A stretch of DNA of 64,000 nucleotides from assembly GCF_030813715.1 (NCBI RefSeq), contig NZ_JAUSUZ010000001.1, forward strand, positions 4,960,001 to 5,024,000, read 5' to 3'. This DNA is from Catenuloplanes indicus (GTDB lineage Bacteria > Actinomycetota > Actinomycetes > Mycobacteriales > Micromonosporaceae). Under the pieces are notes generated by a model. That model did no database searches. It was given only the letters and a program-made list of their open reading frames with translations, and had not been told where the DNA came from. The translations under genes were made by a program, and so were the position numbers. Positions 51,635 to 60,277 of this stretch are shown here, one piece after another. Within the stretch, counting starts at the first letter, position 1. Each line of letters starts with the position of its first letter.

Positions 51635-51652
51635 TGTGCGGTTTCCAAGCTG
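51635..51652 (+). repeat. Truncated att-like remnant
   Basis: The 18 bases TGTGCGGTTTCCAAGCTG are identical to 47250-47267, the start of the degenerate att site. The rest of the att sequence is missing. The surrounding 51559-51819 holds no gene. Confidence 0.6.
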
Positions 51653-51819
51653 TTGGTCGTCCGACGGGTGCCTGCACCGCCTTGCCGGTCGCGTCGACCA
51701 GGACGTGCCGGGCGTGAGGCGTGCCGGTATGTGCGGGCGACGCTTCCAGCCTTCGACGCCGGGAGAGTTGGCCGGGTACAGTGCGGACTAGCCGGTTAGC
51801 TAAGCACGGGGGTGATGCG

Positions 51820-52074
51820 ATGTCCGCCGAGGCAGTGCACTTCAACATGCATGAGGCGAAGACTCACCTGTCGAAGATCATCGAGCGGGTGGCGAACGGT
51901 GAGGAGATCATCATTGACCGGGCCGGCACACCCGTGGCGAAGGTGATCCCTCTGGTGCGCCGCGTCAACCGCACCGCCATCGGGTCCCTGGCCGGACAGG
52001 TCGATCTCTCTGGAGACTGGGACTCGCCGGAGACCAATGCGGCGATCGCCGACGACTTCGGGATCGGTGGATGA
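51820..52074 (+). CDS. Phd/YefM-family antitoxin
   Basis: This 84-residue protein starts at ATG 51820. It has VHFNMHEAKTHLSKIIERVA, ANGEEIIIDRAGTPVAKVIP and LV, the Phd/RelB DNA-binding fold. The C-terminus, LSGDWDSPETNAAIADDFGI, is the usual toxin-binding tail. It overlaps the toxin gene by four bases. Confidence 0.92.
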   Translation: MSAEAVHFNMHEAKTHLSKIIERVANGEEIIIDRAGTPVAKVIPLVRRVNRTAIGSLAGQVDLSGDWDSPETNAAIADDFGIGG

Positions 52075-52445
52075 GCCTTCTCCTGGACACTCACGTGGTG
52101 CTCTGGGCCATCACCGGCGACGCGACCCTAGGTGAAGACATCCTCGACCGGCTGCGCCACGACCCGGACGTCTACCTCTCTCCGGTCAGCCTGTGGGAGA
52201 TCACCATCAAGCAGGCCATCGGCAAGCTCACCGGGCCGGCTGACCTGGCCGAGCGAATCCGCGATGCCGGCTTCCGCGAGTTGCCCGTCACCTACGCACA
52301 CGCGATCGTGGCGGGTCGGCTGCCGCCGCATCACCGCGATCCGTTCGACCGGATGCTCATCGCTCAAGCAGCAGCCGAAGGGCTCACCCTCGCCTCCCGC
52401 GACGCGGCGATGAGCCTCTACGACGTAGATCTTCTGAAGATCTGA
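52071..52445 (+). CDS. VapC-type PIN-domain toxin
   Basis: This 124-residue protein has PIN acidic residues in LLLDTHVVLWAITGD, SPVSLWEITIKQAIGKL and HHRDPFDRMLIAQA, then LTLASRDAAMSLYDVDLLKI. The RDPFDR form is typical of PIN toxins paired with Phd-type antitoxins. It acts as a ribonuclease on tRNA or rRNA. The pair may stabilise this tRNA-linked region. Confidence 0.92.
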   Translation: MSLLLDTHVVLWAITGDATLGEDILDRLRHDPDVYLSPVSLWEITIKQAIGKLTGPADLAERIRDAGFRELPVTYAHAIVAGRLPPHHRDPFDRMLIAQAAAEGLTLASRDAAMSLYDVDLLKI

Positions 52446-52764
52446 CCGTGCCCCCGTAGCGGCCCTTGCCAAGGGCTGCCCACGTTTCGCGTCGGTGGGC
52501 TCTCAGCGAGAGCGTCGAGACAGCGGAGAGCGTCTGCATCAGCAGGGCGCACGCGGTATCCGTGACGACATCGAGGCCGGAGTGCGCTGCGACGAGGCGT
52601 CCTGCCATTCAGTCGTTGCGTTGCGGGGGCGGCGGAGCTGAGCAGGGCAAAGGCTTCAAGGTCAGAGACAGCCGGCGGTACGAAACGACTGCCCTGATCT
52701 GGGTGCGGGGAGCCCGTCGCGGCCCGCGTCGAGCCAGTGGTGCGGCGAACCGATCGGTATGGCG
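52446..52764. other. Intergenic region with a GntR-gene remnant
   Basis: No intact gene. It holds the remnant listed at 52534-52596; the remainder is featureless GC-rich sequence behind the TetR gene. Confidence 0.4.
52534..52596 (+). pseudogene. Remnant of an AICE GntR regulator gene
   Basis: CTGCATCAGCAGGGCGCACG and the following bases translate to LHQQGARGIRDDIEAGVRCD. This matches LHQQVARNIRNDIEAGVLRD of the intact GntR-kinase at 42214-42276 with few changes. There is no start codon and the frame is not continued. It is probably a relic of a related element. Confidence 0.7.
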
Positions 52765-53400
52765 TTACGTAGTGGCCGGGGCTCGTTCGGGAGGGCCGGT
52801 GAGGTGGGCCGTGGTGAGGATGATGCGGTCGAGGAGGGCCTCGGTGGCGGGCCAGGCGAAGGCGGGGGTTGCGCGGGGCAGGACGACCAGGCCGTGCAGG
52901 GCGAGCCAGAGGGTGGTGGCGTCCAGGGTGGGGTCGGTGCTGGAGGATGAGCCGTCGGCGACGCAGTCGGCCAGCGCGGCGGTGAGGCCGGCGAAGGCTG
53001 CGGCGCCGTTGGCGGCGGGCTGGCGCTTCGCGGCCTCCTGCTGGGATGCCTCGAACAGGATTCGGTACCGGCCGGGCTGTTCCCGGCCGAAGCGCACGTA
53101 AGCGGCGCACAGTGCCCGCAGCCGATCGGCGGGGGAGTCCACGCCGTCCGCGGCGGTATGGGCGACTGCCTTCAGCTCGGCGAAGGACTCGACCACGACG
53201 GCGTCGATGACGGCGGCCCGGTCGGTGAAATGCGAGTAGATGGATGGTGCGGCGATTCCGGCCTGACGCGCGATATCCCGCAGTGTCACACCGTCTTCGC
53301 TGCCGGCCCGGCCCAGCAGCACGACGGCGGCGTCGAGGATTTCCTGGCGCAGCCGCCCGCCCTGACCGCGCGGGTTCACCGGCCGGCGCTTCTCGCTCAC
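52765..53400 (-). CDS. TetR-family transcriptional regulator
   Basis: This 211-residue protein has an N-terminal HTH (residues 16-60: RQEILDAAVVLLGRAGSEDG, then VTLRDIARQAGIAAPSIYSH and F). The C-terminal ligand domain resembles TetR_C_13-type: LRALCAAYVRFGREQPGRYR and TLWLALHGLVVLPR. It is divergent from the SRPBCC gene across 72 bases, which suggests it controls that gene and itself. Confidence 0.9.
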   Translation of the reverse strand: MSEKRRPVNPRGQGGRLRQEILDAAVVLLGRAGSEDGVTLRDIARQAGIAAPSIYSHFTDRAAVIDAVVVESFAELKAVAHTAADGVDSPADRLRALCAAYVRFGREQPGRYRILFEASQQEAAKRQPAANGAAAFAGLTAALADCVADGSSSSTDPTLDATTLWLALHGLVVLPRATPAFAWPATEALLDRIILTTAHLTGPPERAPATT

Positions 53401-53418
53401 CCTCGAAGCCTATCAGTC

Positions 53419-53461
53419 GTTAGGCGATGCCTGGTACGGTCGCCGAACAAGTGTTAGGCGA
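53419..53461. promoter_or_regulatory. Candidate TetR operator between divergent genes
   Basis: GTTAGGCGA occurs at 53419-53427 and again at 53453-53461. A TCGCC at about 53440 gives the first copy inverted symmetry (AGGCGA...TCGCC). The position between the TetR gene and its divergent neighbour fits an operator. Confidence 0.5.
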
Positions 53462-53472
53462 CGGAGGTTTCC

Positions 53473-53958
53473 ATGGACGTGGTTGATGGCTGGCCGGCGG
53501 AGTTCGATCCCCGGACGGCACCGGTCTACACCCGCAACGAGATCCGTACCTCGCTCGCGGCGGAGCAGCTCTGGCCCGCGCTCGTCGCCGCGCCCGACTG
53601 GCCGCAGTGGTATTCCGGCGCTCGGCAGGTCGAGATCCGCGGTGGTGGTGCGGTCCTGACGGCGACCTCCCACTTCACCTGGAGAACGCTCGGCGTCCGG
53701 GTGAGGACACAGGTCAGCGAGTTTGCACCGGCCCGCCGCCTCGCCTGGCGCGGTACCGGACCCGGCGCCGCGGGCTACCACCGCTGGATTCTCACCCCCA
53801 CGGCGGACGGGGGTTGCGTGGTGGTGACCGAGGAGGTCCAGACCGGGCCCGTCGCCCGGCTGAGAGCCGGACGACTCCGCCGTTCACTGCTCGCCAATCA
53901 CCAGCGCTGGGTAGAAGGCCTCGTCGAGGTCTCGGGGACCACATCGCCATTGCGCTGA
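53473..53958 (+). CDS. SRPBCC (START-like) family protein
   Basis: This 161-residue protein starts at ATG 53473 behind GGAGG. It has the pattern of polyketide cyclase/SRPBCC proteins: IRTSLAAEQLWPALVAAPDW followed by PQWYSGARQVEIRG, FTWRTLGVRVRTQVSEF, RLAWRGTGPGAAGYHRW and GGCVVVTEEVQTG. These bind hydrophobic ligands in a deep cavity. It is probably under control of the divergent TetR protein. Confidence 0.85.
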   Translation: MDVVDGWPAEFDPRTAPVYTRNEIRTSLAAEQLWPALVAAPDWPQWYSGARQVEIRGGGAVLTATSHFTWRTLGVRVRTQVSEFAPARRLAWRGTGPGAAGYHRWILTPTADGGCVVVTEEVQTGPVARLRAGRLRRSLLANHQRWVEGLVEVSGTTSPLR

Positions 53959-54099
53959 CGCGGTCGGCGGCGAACACGGACCGAAGGCGTGGGCCGGCTC
54001 TGCCCCGCCAGCGTGCGGGCAGAGGCGATCGGAAGTCAGCTGAGGCGGGAACGCGGCGAAGCCTACAACGATGGCGAGGGAGGCGGATGGGCGCTCTGG

Positions 54100-54921
54100 T
54101 CAGAGATGGATCCGGTGGTCCAGGCCCTCGCCGGTGACGATGGAGGTGGCGACGCGGGCGGCGATCCGGCGGAGCAGCAGCCGGCGTGGATGTAGAAGAT
54201 CGGAAACGGAGGCCCGGGCCCGGTGGCGCAGCGCCGCCGCGTTGCGCGTGATGGCCGGGCCGAACTCGCGGAAGTCGCCGTAGAGCGCGCGGTTCTCGGC
54301 GGAGCCGAGATAGGCGAAGGGTGAGGAGCCCAGCATCGGTACGAACGGGGTGCCGATCCGCCGGAGGTTGCGATACGCGGGTTCGTCGATCATGGCGACC
54401 ACGTGCGTGATGCCGTCCCGGTGGAAGACACGGTAGAGCGTGCGGTAGAGCAGCGTGCTGACCAGGACCGAATGGGCGCCACGGTACTCCGGCAGGACGG
54501 CGAGCGTGGCGACGTCCACGGCGCGGCGGCCGTCGGTCATCCGGTGGTGGGCGCGGATGTCGTCGACGGTGCCGCCGATGTGGGCCGGCGCGTCGTTCAG
54601 CGTCTTCAGGCCGGCCGGTGACTCGTCGATCAGCCGGATGACGCCGGCGGCCCGGCGGCGGGCCTGGTCGAGCACGACGATGAAGCGGCTGGCGGCGTCG
54701 TACCCGCTGTATTCGGCCTTCATGGTGTCGGCGTCCAGGCCGAACTCGGTCTCGAAGACGGTCTGCTCGACGAGTCGCGCGGCGTCGGCCAGTGGGTGGT
54801 CGGGGCCGGTGAGCAGCGCGGCGAAGCGGCCGGGGTACGTGGTGAGCGAGCGGGGCAGGGCGTGGCGCATGGCGGCAACCGATTCGTGGAGATCGATAAC
54901 GACTCGAAGATCATCGTCCAC
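54100..54921 (-). CDS. GNAT-like acyltransferase
   Basis: This 273-residue protein starts at GTG 54921. The central part, FIVVLDQARRRAAGVIRLID, then DVATLAVLPEYRGAHSVLVS and TLLYRTLYRVFHRDGITHVV, has the beta4/alpha3 pattern of GNAT enzymes, with PEYRG as a reduced acetyl-CoA-binding loop. The C-terminal 60 residues are basic and helical. The size and FVPMLGSSPFAYLGS recall actinobacterial N-acyl transferases of unknown substrate. The 53959-54099 gap behind it shows nothing. Confidence 0.6.
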   Translation of the reverse strand: MDDDLRVVIDLHESVAAMRHALPRSLTTYPGRFAALLTGPDHPLADAARLVEQTVFETEFGLDADTMKAEYSGYDAASRFIVVLDQARRRAAGVIRLIDESPAGLKTLNDAPAHIGGTVDDIRAHHRMTDGRRAVDVATLAVLPEYRGAHSVLVSTLLYRTLYRVFHRDGITHVVAMIDEPAYRNLRRIGTPFVPMLGSSPFAYLGSAENRALYGDFREFGPAITRNAAALRHRARASVSDLLHPRRLLLRRIAARVATSIVTGEGLDHRIHL

Positions 54922-54983
54922 ATCGGTCGGTCACGCAGCGTCTTCTGCAGATGACCCAACGAATGAGATAACGCGCAAAAAGC

Positions 54984-55526
54984 CTAAAGCTGTTCGGCGC
55001 GGAGCAGGCTGCGGACGCGTAATTCGGCCGCGACGTCCGGCGTGCACTCGGCGACGATCGCGGCGGTGCCGACCGGGACGGCGCCGCACGCGGTGACGAT
55101 CTCGCCGAGTGCGCGGGACTGGGCGCCCGTGGTGATCCAGTCGTCGACGATCAGCGCGCGGTCGCCGGGCCGCAGCTGGCGGGTGCGCACGCCGAGCGAC
55201 AGTCGCCGGCCCTTGTGGTCCGGCGCGGCCTGTGCCCAGGTCATCGGCTCCGCGACCGGCGAGTGACCACCCTTGTACGCCTCGACGAAGCCGACCTCCA
55301 GCGCGATCGCGACCAGCGGGCCGACGATGAAGCCGGTGACCTCCGGCGCGACTACCACGGTCGGCTTCTCCGCCGCGAACATCCCGGCCAGCGCCGGGCC
55401 CAGCGCGTGCAGGATCGAGGGTGAGCGCCACCAGCCGGAAAGGTCACTGACCAGGTGCGGGAAGTTCTGCCCCGGGTCGTTCCAGCGAAATGCGCCGATC
55501 AGTTCGGTGGTAAGGTCCGACGACAC
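54984..55526 (-). CDS. Phosphoribosyltransferase-like protein
   Basis: I take the GTG at 55524-55526 (180 residues), since the residues before it look untranslated; the frame is open to 55661. The PRPP-binding motif RALIVDDWITTGAQSRALGE and VVVAPEVTGFIVGPLVAIAL are typical of adenine-phosphoribosyltransferase-like type I enzymes. FVEAYKGGHSP and GRRLSLGVRTRQL follow. It may salvage a purine. Its 5' part overlaps the leader of the divergent phosphatase gene. Confidence 0.78.
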   Translation of the reverse strand: MSSDLTTELIGAFRWNDPGQNFPHLVSDLSGWWRSPSILHALGPALAGMFAAEKPTVVVAPEVTGFIVGPLVAIALEVGFVEAYKGGHSPVAEPMTWAQAAPDHKGRRLSLGVRTRQLRPGDRALIVDDWITTGAQSRALGEIVTACGAVPVGTAAIVAECTPDVAAELRVRSLLRAEQL

Positions 55527-55730
55527 CAGATCATCTTGCTCTTGCGGCGCAACGCGGCAACCTACCGGGCCGCCGAACGCGTCGGAAAGGCGGATGCGCC
55601 CCACAAGGGCGACCCGATCGGGCGACAACCAGGTGACGCCACCACCCCACCGGACGGCCAAATCGGCATCAGACTAGGGGGCAAGTCGGTGCAGTCCCGT
55701 CGGTCGATCAGGCATGCTGGGTCCGGAACA

Positions 55731-56834
55731 ATGCACAGCTTCTTCGCGGGCCGCGGCCCGATCAGCCCAGGATCCCGCGCCGGCCTCGGCGCGGCTGTCG
55801 CGCTGCTCGCACTCGTCTCGGTGATCGAGCTGGCCGACGGTCCCAACGCGAGCTACGTCGGCCTGGTCGCGGCCGCGCCGTTCCTGGCCGCGGCGTTCGC
55901 GTCCTGGCGGGTGGTGCTGACCGTCGGCGCACTGGCCACCGTGGTCGGTGCCGTGTTCGTGATCTCCGACCCGTCGTTCCCGGCCGCGATCAATGTGGTC
56001 GGTGTGGGGCTGTCCACCGGCATCGCGGCCGCGGTGGCGACGATCCGTGACCGGCAGGCCCGCCGCATCGACGAGCTGTTCAAGCTGGCCCAGGTCGCGC
56101 AGCAGGCGGTGCTGCGCCCGATCGGGCCGCACGTGGGCATGCTCGCGGTGGCCGGTCGTTACATCTCGGCGACCGCGGCCGCGGACATCGGCGGCGACCT
56201 CTACGAGGCGCTGGACACCCCGTACGGGGTACGGATGATCATCGGCGACGTGCGCGGCAAAGGGCTGGACGCGGTCCGCCTCGCCAGCATCGTGCTCGGG
56301 TCGTACCGGCATGTGGCGTTCGAGCGCGGCGATCTCCGTACGGTGGTGGCAGATCTTGATCGTGCGGTGGCTCGCAGCGTGGGCGACGAGGACTTCGTGA
56401 CCGCGGTGTTGGTCGAGGAGCGCGGCGGCACGCTCACCATCGTGAACTGTGGACATCCGTCACCGCTGCTGCTGCGTCGCGGCAAGGTGATCCCGCTGGA
56501 CCCGCCGGCGCCCGTACCCCCGCTGGGTTTCCGGCCGGAGGCCCAGCCGCGGGTGGAGCGGCTGGAGCCCGGCGACCGGTTGCTGCTCTTCACGGACGGT
56601 CTCGGCGAGGCTCGCCGGGAGGGGGAGTTCTTCCCGACGGCCGACCGCGCCTGGCAGCTGGTCGGGCACGGCACGGTCGGTGACGGACTGGCGTCGCTGG
56701 AGGCCGCGCTGCACGAATGGGTGCACGGACGGTTGGACGACGACATCGCGCTGGTGCTGATGGAGTACACCGGGCCCAGGCCCGTCGCGAGCGCGGCCAT
56801 GCCGAGCTGGGAGGTCGGCGCCGCCGGGGCATGA
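55731..56834 (+). CDS. Membrane PP2C/SpoIIE-type phosphatase
   Basis: The ATG at 55731 gives 367 residues; GTG 55689 is an alternative start. Four membrane segments lie in residues 15-105. The PP2C-SpoIIE domain (about 145-350) has ADIGGDLYEALDTPYGVRMI, GDVRGKGLDAVRLASIVLG, NCGHPSPLLLRRG, LLLFTDGLGEARREG and LDDDIALVLMEYTG. Such proteins dephosphorylate anti-anti-sigma factors. No partner kinase or anti-sigma gene lies beside it. Confidence 0.88.
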   Translation: MHSFFAGRGPISPGSRAGLGAAVALLALVSVIELADGPNASYVGLVAAAPFLAAAFASWRVVLTVGALATVVGAVFVISDPSFPAAINVVGVGLSTGIAAAVATIRDRQARRIDELFKLAQVAQQAVLRPIGPHVGMLAVAGRYISATAAADIGGDLYEALDTPYGVRMIIGDVRGKGLDAVRLASIVLGSYRHVAFERGDLRTVVADLDRAVARSVGDEDFVTAVLVEERGGTLTIVNCGHPSPLLLRRGKVIPLDPPAPVPPLGFRPEAQPRVERLEPGDRLLLFTDGLGEARREGEFFPTADRAWQLVGHGTVGDGLASLEAALHEWVHGRLDDDIALVLMEYTGPRPVASAAMPSWEVGAAGA

Positions 56835-56843
56835 TCCGCGGCC

Positions 56844-57047
56844 CTACGTCGCGGGTGCGGAGCGCGGTGACGGCACCGGCAGTGGGCCGGGAATGATCGG
56901 CGTGCTGATGGTGATCGGCGGAAGCATGGTGGTCGGTGCCTCGTCCGGCTCCTCCGGCGCGCGGTGCCGGCCGATGTAGCCGTGCTCGTACCCGTCCGGC
57001 TCCTGGCGTATCTGGCGCAGTGCGTCCCGCAGGTTGCTGAGCAGCAT
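56844..57047 (-). CDS. Small Pro-rich hypothetical protein
   Basis: The ATG at 57045-57047, six bases behind GGGGAGG, gives 67 residues. It begins MLLSNLRDALRQIRQEPDGY and ends in a Pro/Ile/Thr tail (PPITISTPIIPGPLPVP). It is convergent with the phosphatase gene. No family is recognised. Confidence 0.5.
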   Translation of the reverse strand: MLLSNLRDALRQIRQEPDGYEHGYIGRHRAPEEPDEAPTTMLPPITISTPIIPGPLPVPSPRSAPAT

Positions 57048-57258
57048 GGACATCCTCCCCAACGATGGCCCGGCCCCCACGCCGAGCGGCGCTTTGAACG
57101 TGCCAACGAGATGGACTCGGCCCAGGTTGCGGTCCGTTCGGCGCGGCGGCTTGACCTGTCGGATGAGGTCACTCGGGAAACACCGCAAAAAGGGTGAATC
57201 ACGGTCGATAGTGCGGCGCGTGTGGCCGTGGTCACTTCGACGACGGCCTTGTCGGTAC

Positions 57259-57296
57259 TTACCCGTCGGTAATACCCTCCTATTACTGACCGGTAA
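57259..57296. promoter_or_regulatory. Two tandem TetR-type operators before the acyl-CoA dehydrogenase
   Basis: TTACCCGTCGGTAA (57259-57272) and TTACTGACCGGTAA (57283-57296) share TTAC-N6-GTAA symmetry, with centres 24 bases apart. They lie 27-64 bases before the start codon. This form is known from TetR-family fatty-acid regulators. Confidence 0.65.
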
Positions 57297-57322
57297 CGAG
57301 CGTGAAGCGGGGGCCGCCGCCC

Positions 57323-59179
57323 ATGAGTCACTACAAGAGCAACCTGCGAGACCTCGAGTTCAACCTGTTCGAGGTGTTCGGCGCCGATCGCTCGTTCGGC
57401 GTCGCTCCGTATGCCGAGTTCGACGTCGACACGGTCCGGGACATCCTCACCGAGATGCGTCGGCTGGCTGAGGAGGACCTCGGCGCCAGTTACGCCGACG
57501 CCGACCGCAACCCGCCGGTCTTCGACCCGGCCACGCACACCGCGCCGCTGCCCGAGTCGTTCAAGAAGTCCTACGCCGCGTGGATGGGCGCCGAGTTCTG
57601 GCGGCTGGATCTGCCGGAGGCGCTCGGCGGCACGCCCGCACCGCGCGCGGTCTGGTGGGCGATCGCCGAGATGGTGCTCGGGTCGAACGCGCCGCTCTGG
57701 ATGTACTCGTCCGGTCCCTCGTTCGCGCACATCGCGCACGTCGAGGGCACCGAGGAGCAGAAGAAGTGGGCCGAGCTGTTCATCGAGAAGCAGTGGGGCT
57801 CGACCATGGTGCTGACCGAGCCGGACGCCGGCTCGGACGTCGGCGCCGGACGCGCCCGCGCGATACCGCAGCCGGACGGCTCCTGGCACATCGAGGGCGT
57901 CAAGCGGTTCATCACGTCCGGCGAGCACGACCTGACCGACAACATCATCCACTACGTGCTGGCGCGTCCGGTCGGCGTCGAGGGCGCGGGCGGGCCGGGC
58001 ACCAAGGGCCTGTCGCTGTTCATCGTGCCGAAGTTCCACTTCGACGCGGAGACCGGTGAGCTGGGCGAGCGCAACGGCGTCTACGCCACGAACATCGAGC
58101 ACAAGATGGGGATCAAGGTCTCCAACACCTGCGAGCTGACGTTCGGCGAGCACGGCACACCGGCCAAGGGCTGGCTGCTCGGCGACGTGCACGAGGGCAT
58201 CCGCCAGATGTTCCTGATCATCGAGTACGCGCGGATGATGGTCGGCACGAAGGCGATCGCCACGCTCTCCAGCGGCTACCTCAACGCGCTGGAGTACGCG
58301 AAGAGCCGCCAGCAGGGCGCCGACCTGCTCCGCCAGGCGGACAAGACCGCGCCGCGCGTCGAGATCATCAAGCACCCGGACGTACGCCGGTCGCTGATGC
58401 TGCAGAAGGCGTACGCGGAGGGCCTGCGCGCGCTCGTGCTCTATACCGCGACCTGGCAGGACACGGTCGCGAAGGCGGAGGCGTCCGGTGACGCCGAGAC
58501 CGCCGCGGTCGGCAAGAAGGTCAACGACCTGCTGCTCCCGCTGGTCAAGGGCGTCGGCTCGGAGCGCGCGTACGAGCTGCTCGGGCACGAGTCGCTGCAG
58601 ACGTTCGGCGGCTCCGGCTTCCTCCAGGACTACCCGCTCGAGCAGTACGTCCGCGACTCGAAGATCGACACGCTCTACGAGGGCACCACCGCGATCCAGA
58701 GCCTCGACCTGATCTTCCGCAAGATCGTCCGGGACAACGGCGCGTCACTGATGCGGGTGGCCGGCGAGATCCAGACGTTCATCGAGGCGGAGGGCGGCAA
58801 CGGCCGGCTCAAGGAGGAGCGGCTGCAGCTCGGCAAGTCGCTCGGCGAGCTGCAGGCCATGCTCGGCGCGATCACCGGCTGGCTCGCGGCGGCACAGGGC
58901 GGCAAGCCCGAGGAGCTGTACAAGGTCGGTCTGCACTCCCGCCGCGTGCTGCTCGCGCTCGGCGACGTGGTGGTCGGGTGGTTGCTGCAGAAGCAGGCGG
59001 ACGTCGCGCTGCGCGCGCTGGGCGGTGAGGTCTCGGCCGTGGACCGGGCGTTCTACGAGGGCAAGGTGGCGGCCGCGCGGTTCTTCGCCCACGAGGTGCT
59101 GCCCCGGGTCGGCGCGGACCGCCGCGTCGTGCAGGGCGCCACGCTTGACGTCATGGAGGTCCCGGAGGACCAGTTCTAA
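57323..59179 (+). CDS. Acyl-CoA dehydrogenase, large FadE type
   Basis: The ATG at 57323 gives 618 residues that begin [20 protein letters not shown], the typical start of the 600-residue class. FAD and substrate motifs are [40 protein letters not shown] and [20 protein letters not shown]. The C-terminal domain has [20 protein letters not shown] and [20 protein letters not shown], with the catalytic-region EGTTAIQ. It oxidises long-chain acyl-CoA to enoyl-CoA in beta-oxidation. The tandem operators suggest repression relieved by an acyl-CoA. Confidence 0.93.
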   Translation: MSHYKSNLRDLEFNLFEVFGADRSFGVAPYAEFDVDTVRDILTEMRRLAEEDLGASYADADRNPPVFDPATHTAPLPESFKKSYAAWMGAEFWRLDLPEALGGTPAPRAVWWAIAEMVLGSNAPLWMYSSGPSFAHIAHVEGTEEQKKWAELFIEKQWGSTMVLTEPDAGSDVGAGRARAIPQPDGSWHIEGVKRFITSGEHDLTDNIIHYVLARPVGVEGAGGPGTKGLSLFIVPKFHFDAETGELGERNGVYATNIEHKMGIKVSNTCELTFGEHGTPAKGWLLGDVHEGIRQMFLIIEYARMMVGTKAIATLSSGYLNALEYAKSRQQGADLLRQADKTAPRVEIIKHPDVRRSLMLQKAYAEGLRALVLYTATWQDTVAKAEASGDAETAAVGKKVNDLLLPLVKGVGSERAYELLGHESLQTFGGSGFLQDYPLEQYVRDSKIDTLYEGTTAIQSLDLIFRKIVRDNGASLMRVAGEIQTFIEAEGGNGRLKEERLQLGKSLGELQAMLGAITGWLAAAQGGKPEELYKVGLHSRRVLLALGDVVVGWLLQKQADVALRALGGEVSAVDRAFYEGKVAAARFFAHEVLPRVGADRRVVQGATLDVMEVPEDQF

Positions 59180-59191
59180 AATCGTCTTTCA

Positions 59192-59225
59192 CAAGCAGCG
59201 GGGGTACGTGTACCCCCGCTGCTTG
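59192..59225 (+). terminator. Terminator behind the acyl-CoA dehydrogenase
   Basis: CAAGCAGCGGGGGTAC (59192-59207) and GTACCCCCGCTGCTTG (59210-59225) form a 15-16-bp perfect stem with a tiny loop, followed by TTTGC. Confidence 0.9.
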
Positions 59226-59294
59226 TTTGCGGTAGCGCCATGCGACGGGCCCTAGCCGATATAGCCTGAAATCTCCTGGCACGGGGGAGTGCAC

Positions 59295-59579
59295 ATGGGC
59301 ATTGGCGGGGGAATCTTCCTCATCGCAATCGGCGCCATTCTGGCCTTCGCGGTTCACGTGGAGCCGGCATGGCTGGACCTGAACGTGGTCGGCTGGGTGC
59401 TGATGCTGGCCGGCACGTCCGCGTTGCTGATCACCATCTGGTACTGGAACGATCGGCGTACCCGCGCGCTGGGCGGGGCGATGGACGTGGTCGACGAGAC
59501 GCGTCTGGCCCACCCGGCCGCACCGCTGGGCGCCGACTCCGAGATGGAGATCCGGCACCCACCGGCACCGCCCGGCTAG
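59295..59579 (+). CDS. DUF6458 small membrane protein
   Basis: The ATG at 59295 behind GGGGGAG gives 94 residues. Two membrane helices (residues 3-20 and 29-50) read IGGGIFLIAIGAILAFAVHV and DLNVVGWVLMLAGTSALLIT. This is the DUF6458 pattern, followed by a polar tail. The function is unknown. A paralogue lies at 60278-60595 on the other side of the phosphatase gene. Confidence 0.85.
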   Translation: MGIGGGIFLIAIGAILAFAVHVEPAWLDLNVVGWVLMLAGTSALLITIWYWNDRRTRALGGAMDVVDETRLAHPAAPLGADSEMEIRHPPAPPG

Positions 59580-59621
59580 GTGTTGTTGCCGGCTCTCGAC
59601 GGCCTGCGGCGAGGCCCGCGC

Positions 59622-60134
59622 TCAGCCCCGCGCCGTGTGCGAGCCGGCCGTCGCGGCGCCACCCGCGGCGAGCGACGCCCAGTCGCCGTCGAAACGGTGC
59701 ACGGCCAGGCCGCTGGTGCGCAGGCCGTCCGAGTCGTTCGCGCCGTCCGGGTCGAGCATCGCGGACAGCAGCGAGATGTCCGGGTTGTGGCCGACGAGCA
59801 GCACGGTCGAGGTCTCCGCCGGCACCGCCTTGACCACGGCGAGCAATGCGTGGTGGCCCTCCGCGTAGAGAGCCGCCTCGTAGCGGACCGTGGGAGCGCC
59901 CGCGTCGGCCGAGGCCTCCGCCATCGCGACCGCCACGCCGTGCCAGGTCTGCCGGGTGCGCCGCGCGGGCGAGCAGATCACCAGGTCGGGGGCGTATCCG
60001 TGGTGGGCGAGCCAGGCTCCGGCGGCGGCCGCGTCCGCGTGACCGCGTTCGGTCAGCGGGCGTTCGAGGTCGCCGATACCGTCCGGGCGGTCGGCTTTGG
60101 CGTGGCGGAGCAGGACCAGGGTTCGAGACGTCAC
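59622..60134 (-). CDS. SixA-type histidine phosphatase
   Basis: This 170-residue protein starts at GTG 60132-60134. The catalytic motif RHAKADRPDG near residue 10 and the second His in LLVGHNPDISLL define the histidine phosphatase superfamily, SixA branch. RPLTERGHADAAAAGAWL and ICSPARRTRQTW complete the pocket. It probably removes phosphate from histidine or a small phosphoester. Confidence 0.9.
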   Translation of the reverse strand: MTSRTLVLLRHAKADRPDGIGDLERPLTERGHADAAAAGAWLAHHGYAPDLVICSPARRTRQTWHGVAVAMAEASADAGAPTVRYEAALYAEGHHALLAVVKAVPAETSTVLLVGHNPDISLLSAMLDPDGANDSDGLRTSGLAVHRFDGDWASLAAGGAATAGSHTARG

Positions 60135-60277
60135 GCGCTACAGCTTGCCTGATTGATACGCGTGACGGGTGGGTAAGCCATCACTCAAGCGTGGGTCGGC
60201 ATCCAGGCCTCGGTCCCACGAACTCGGCAATGTGCCGGCCACCCCGGGCCGGCCGTCAGCCAAGGAGGGCGAGGAAA

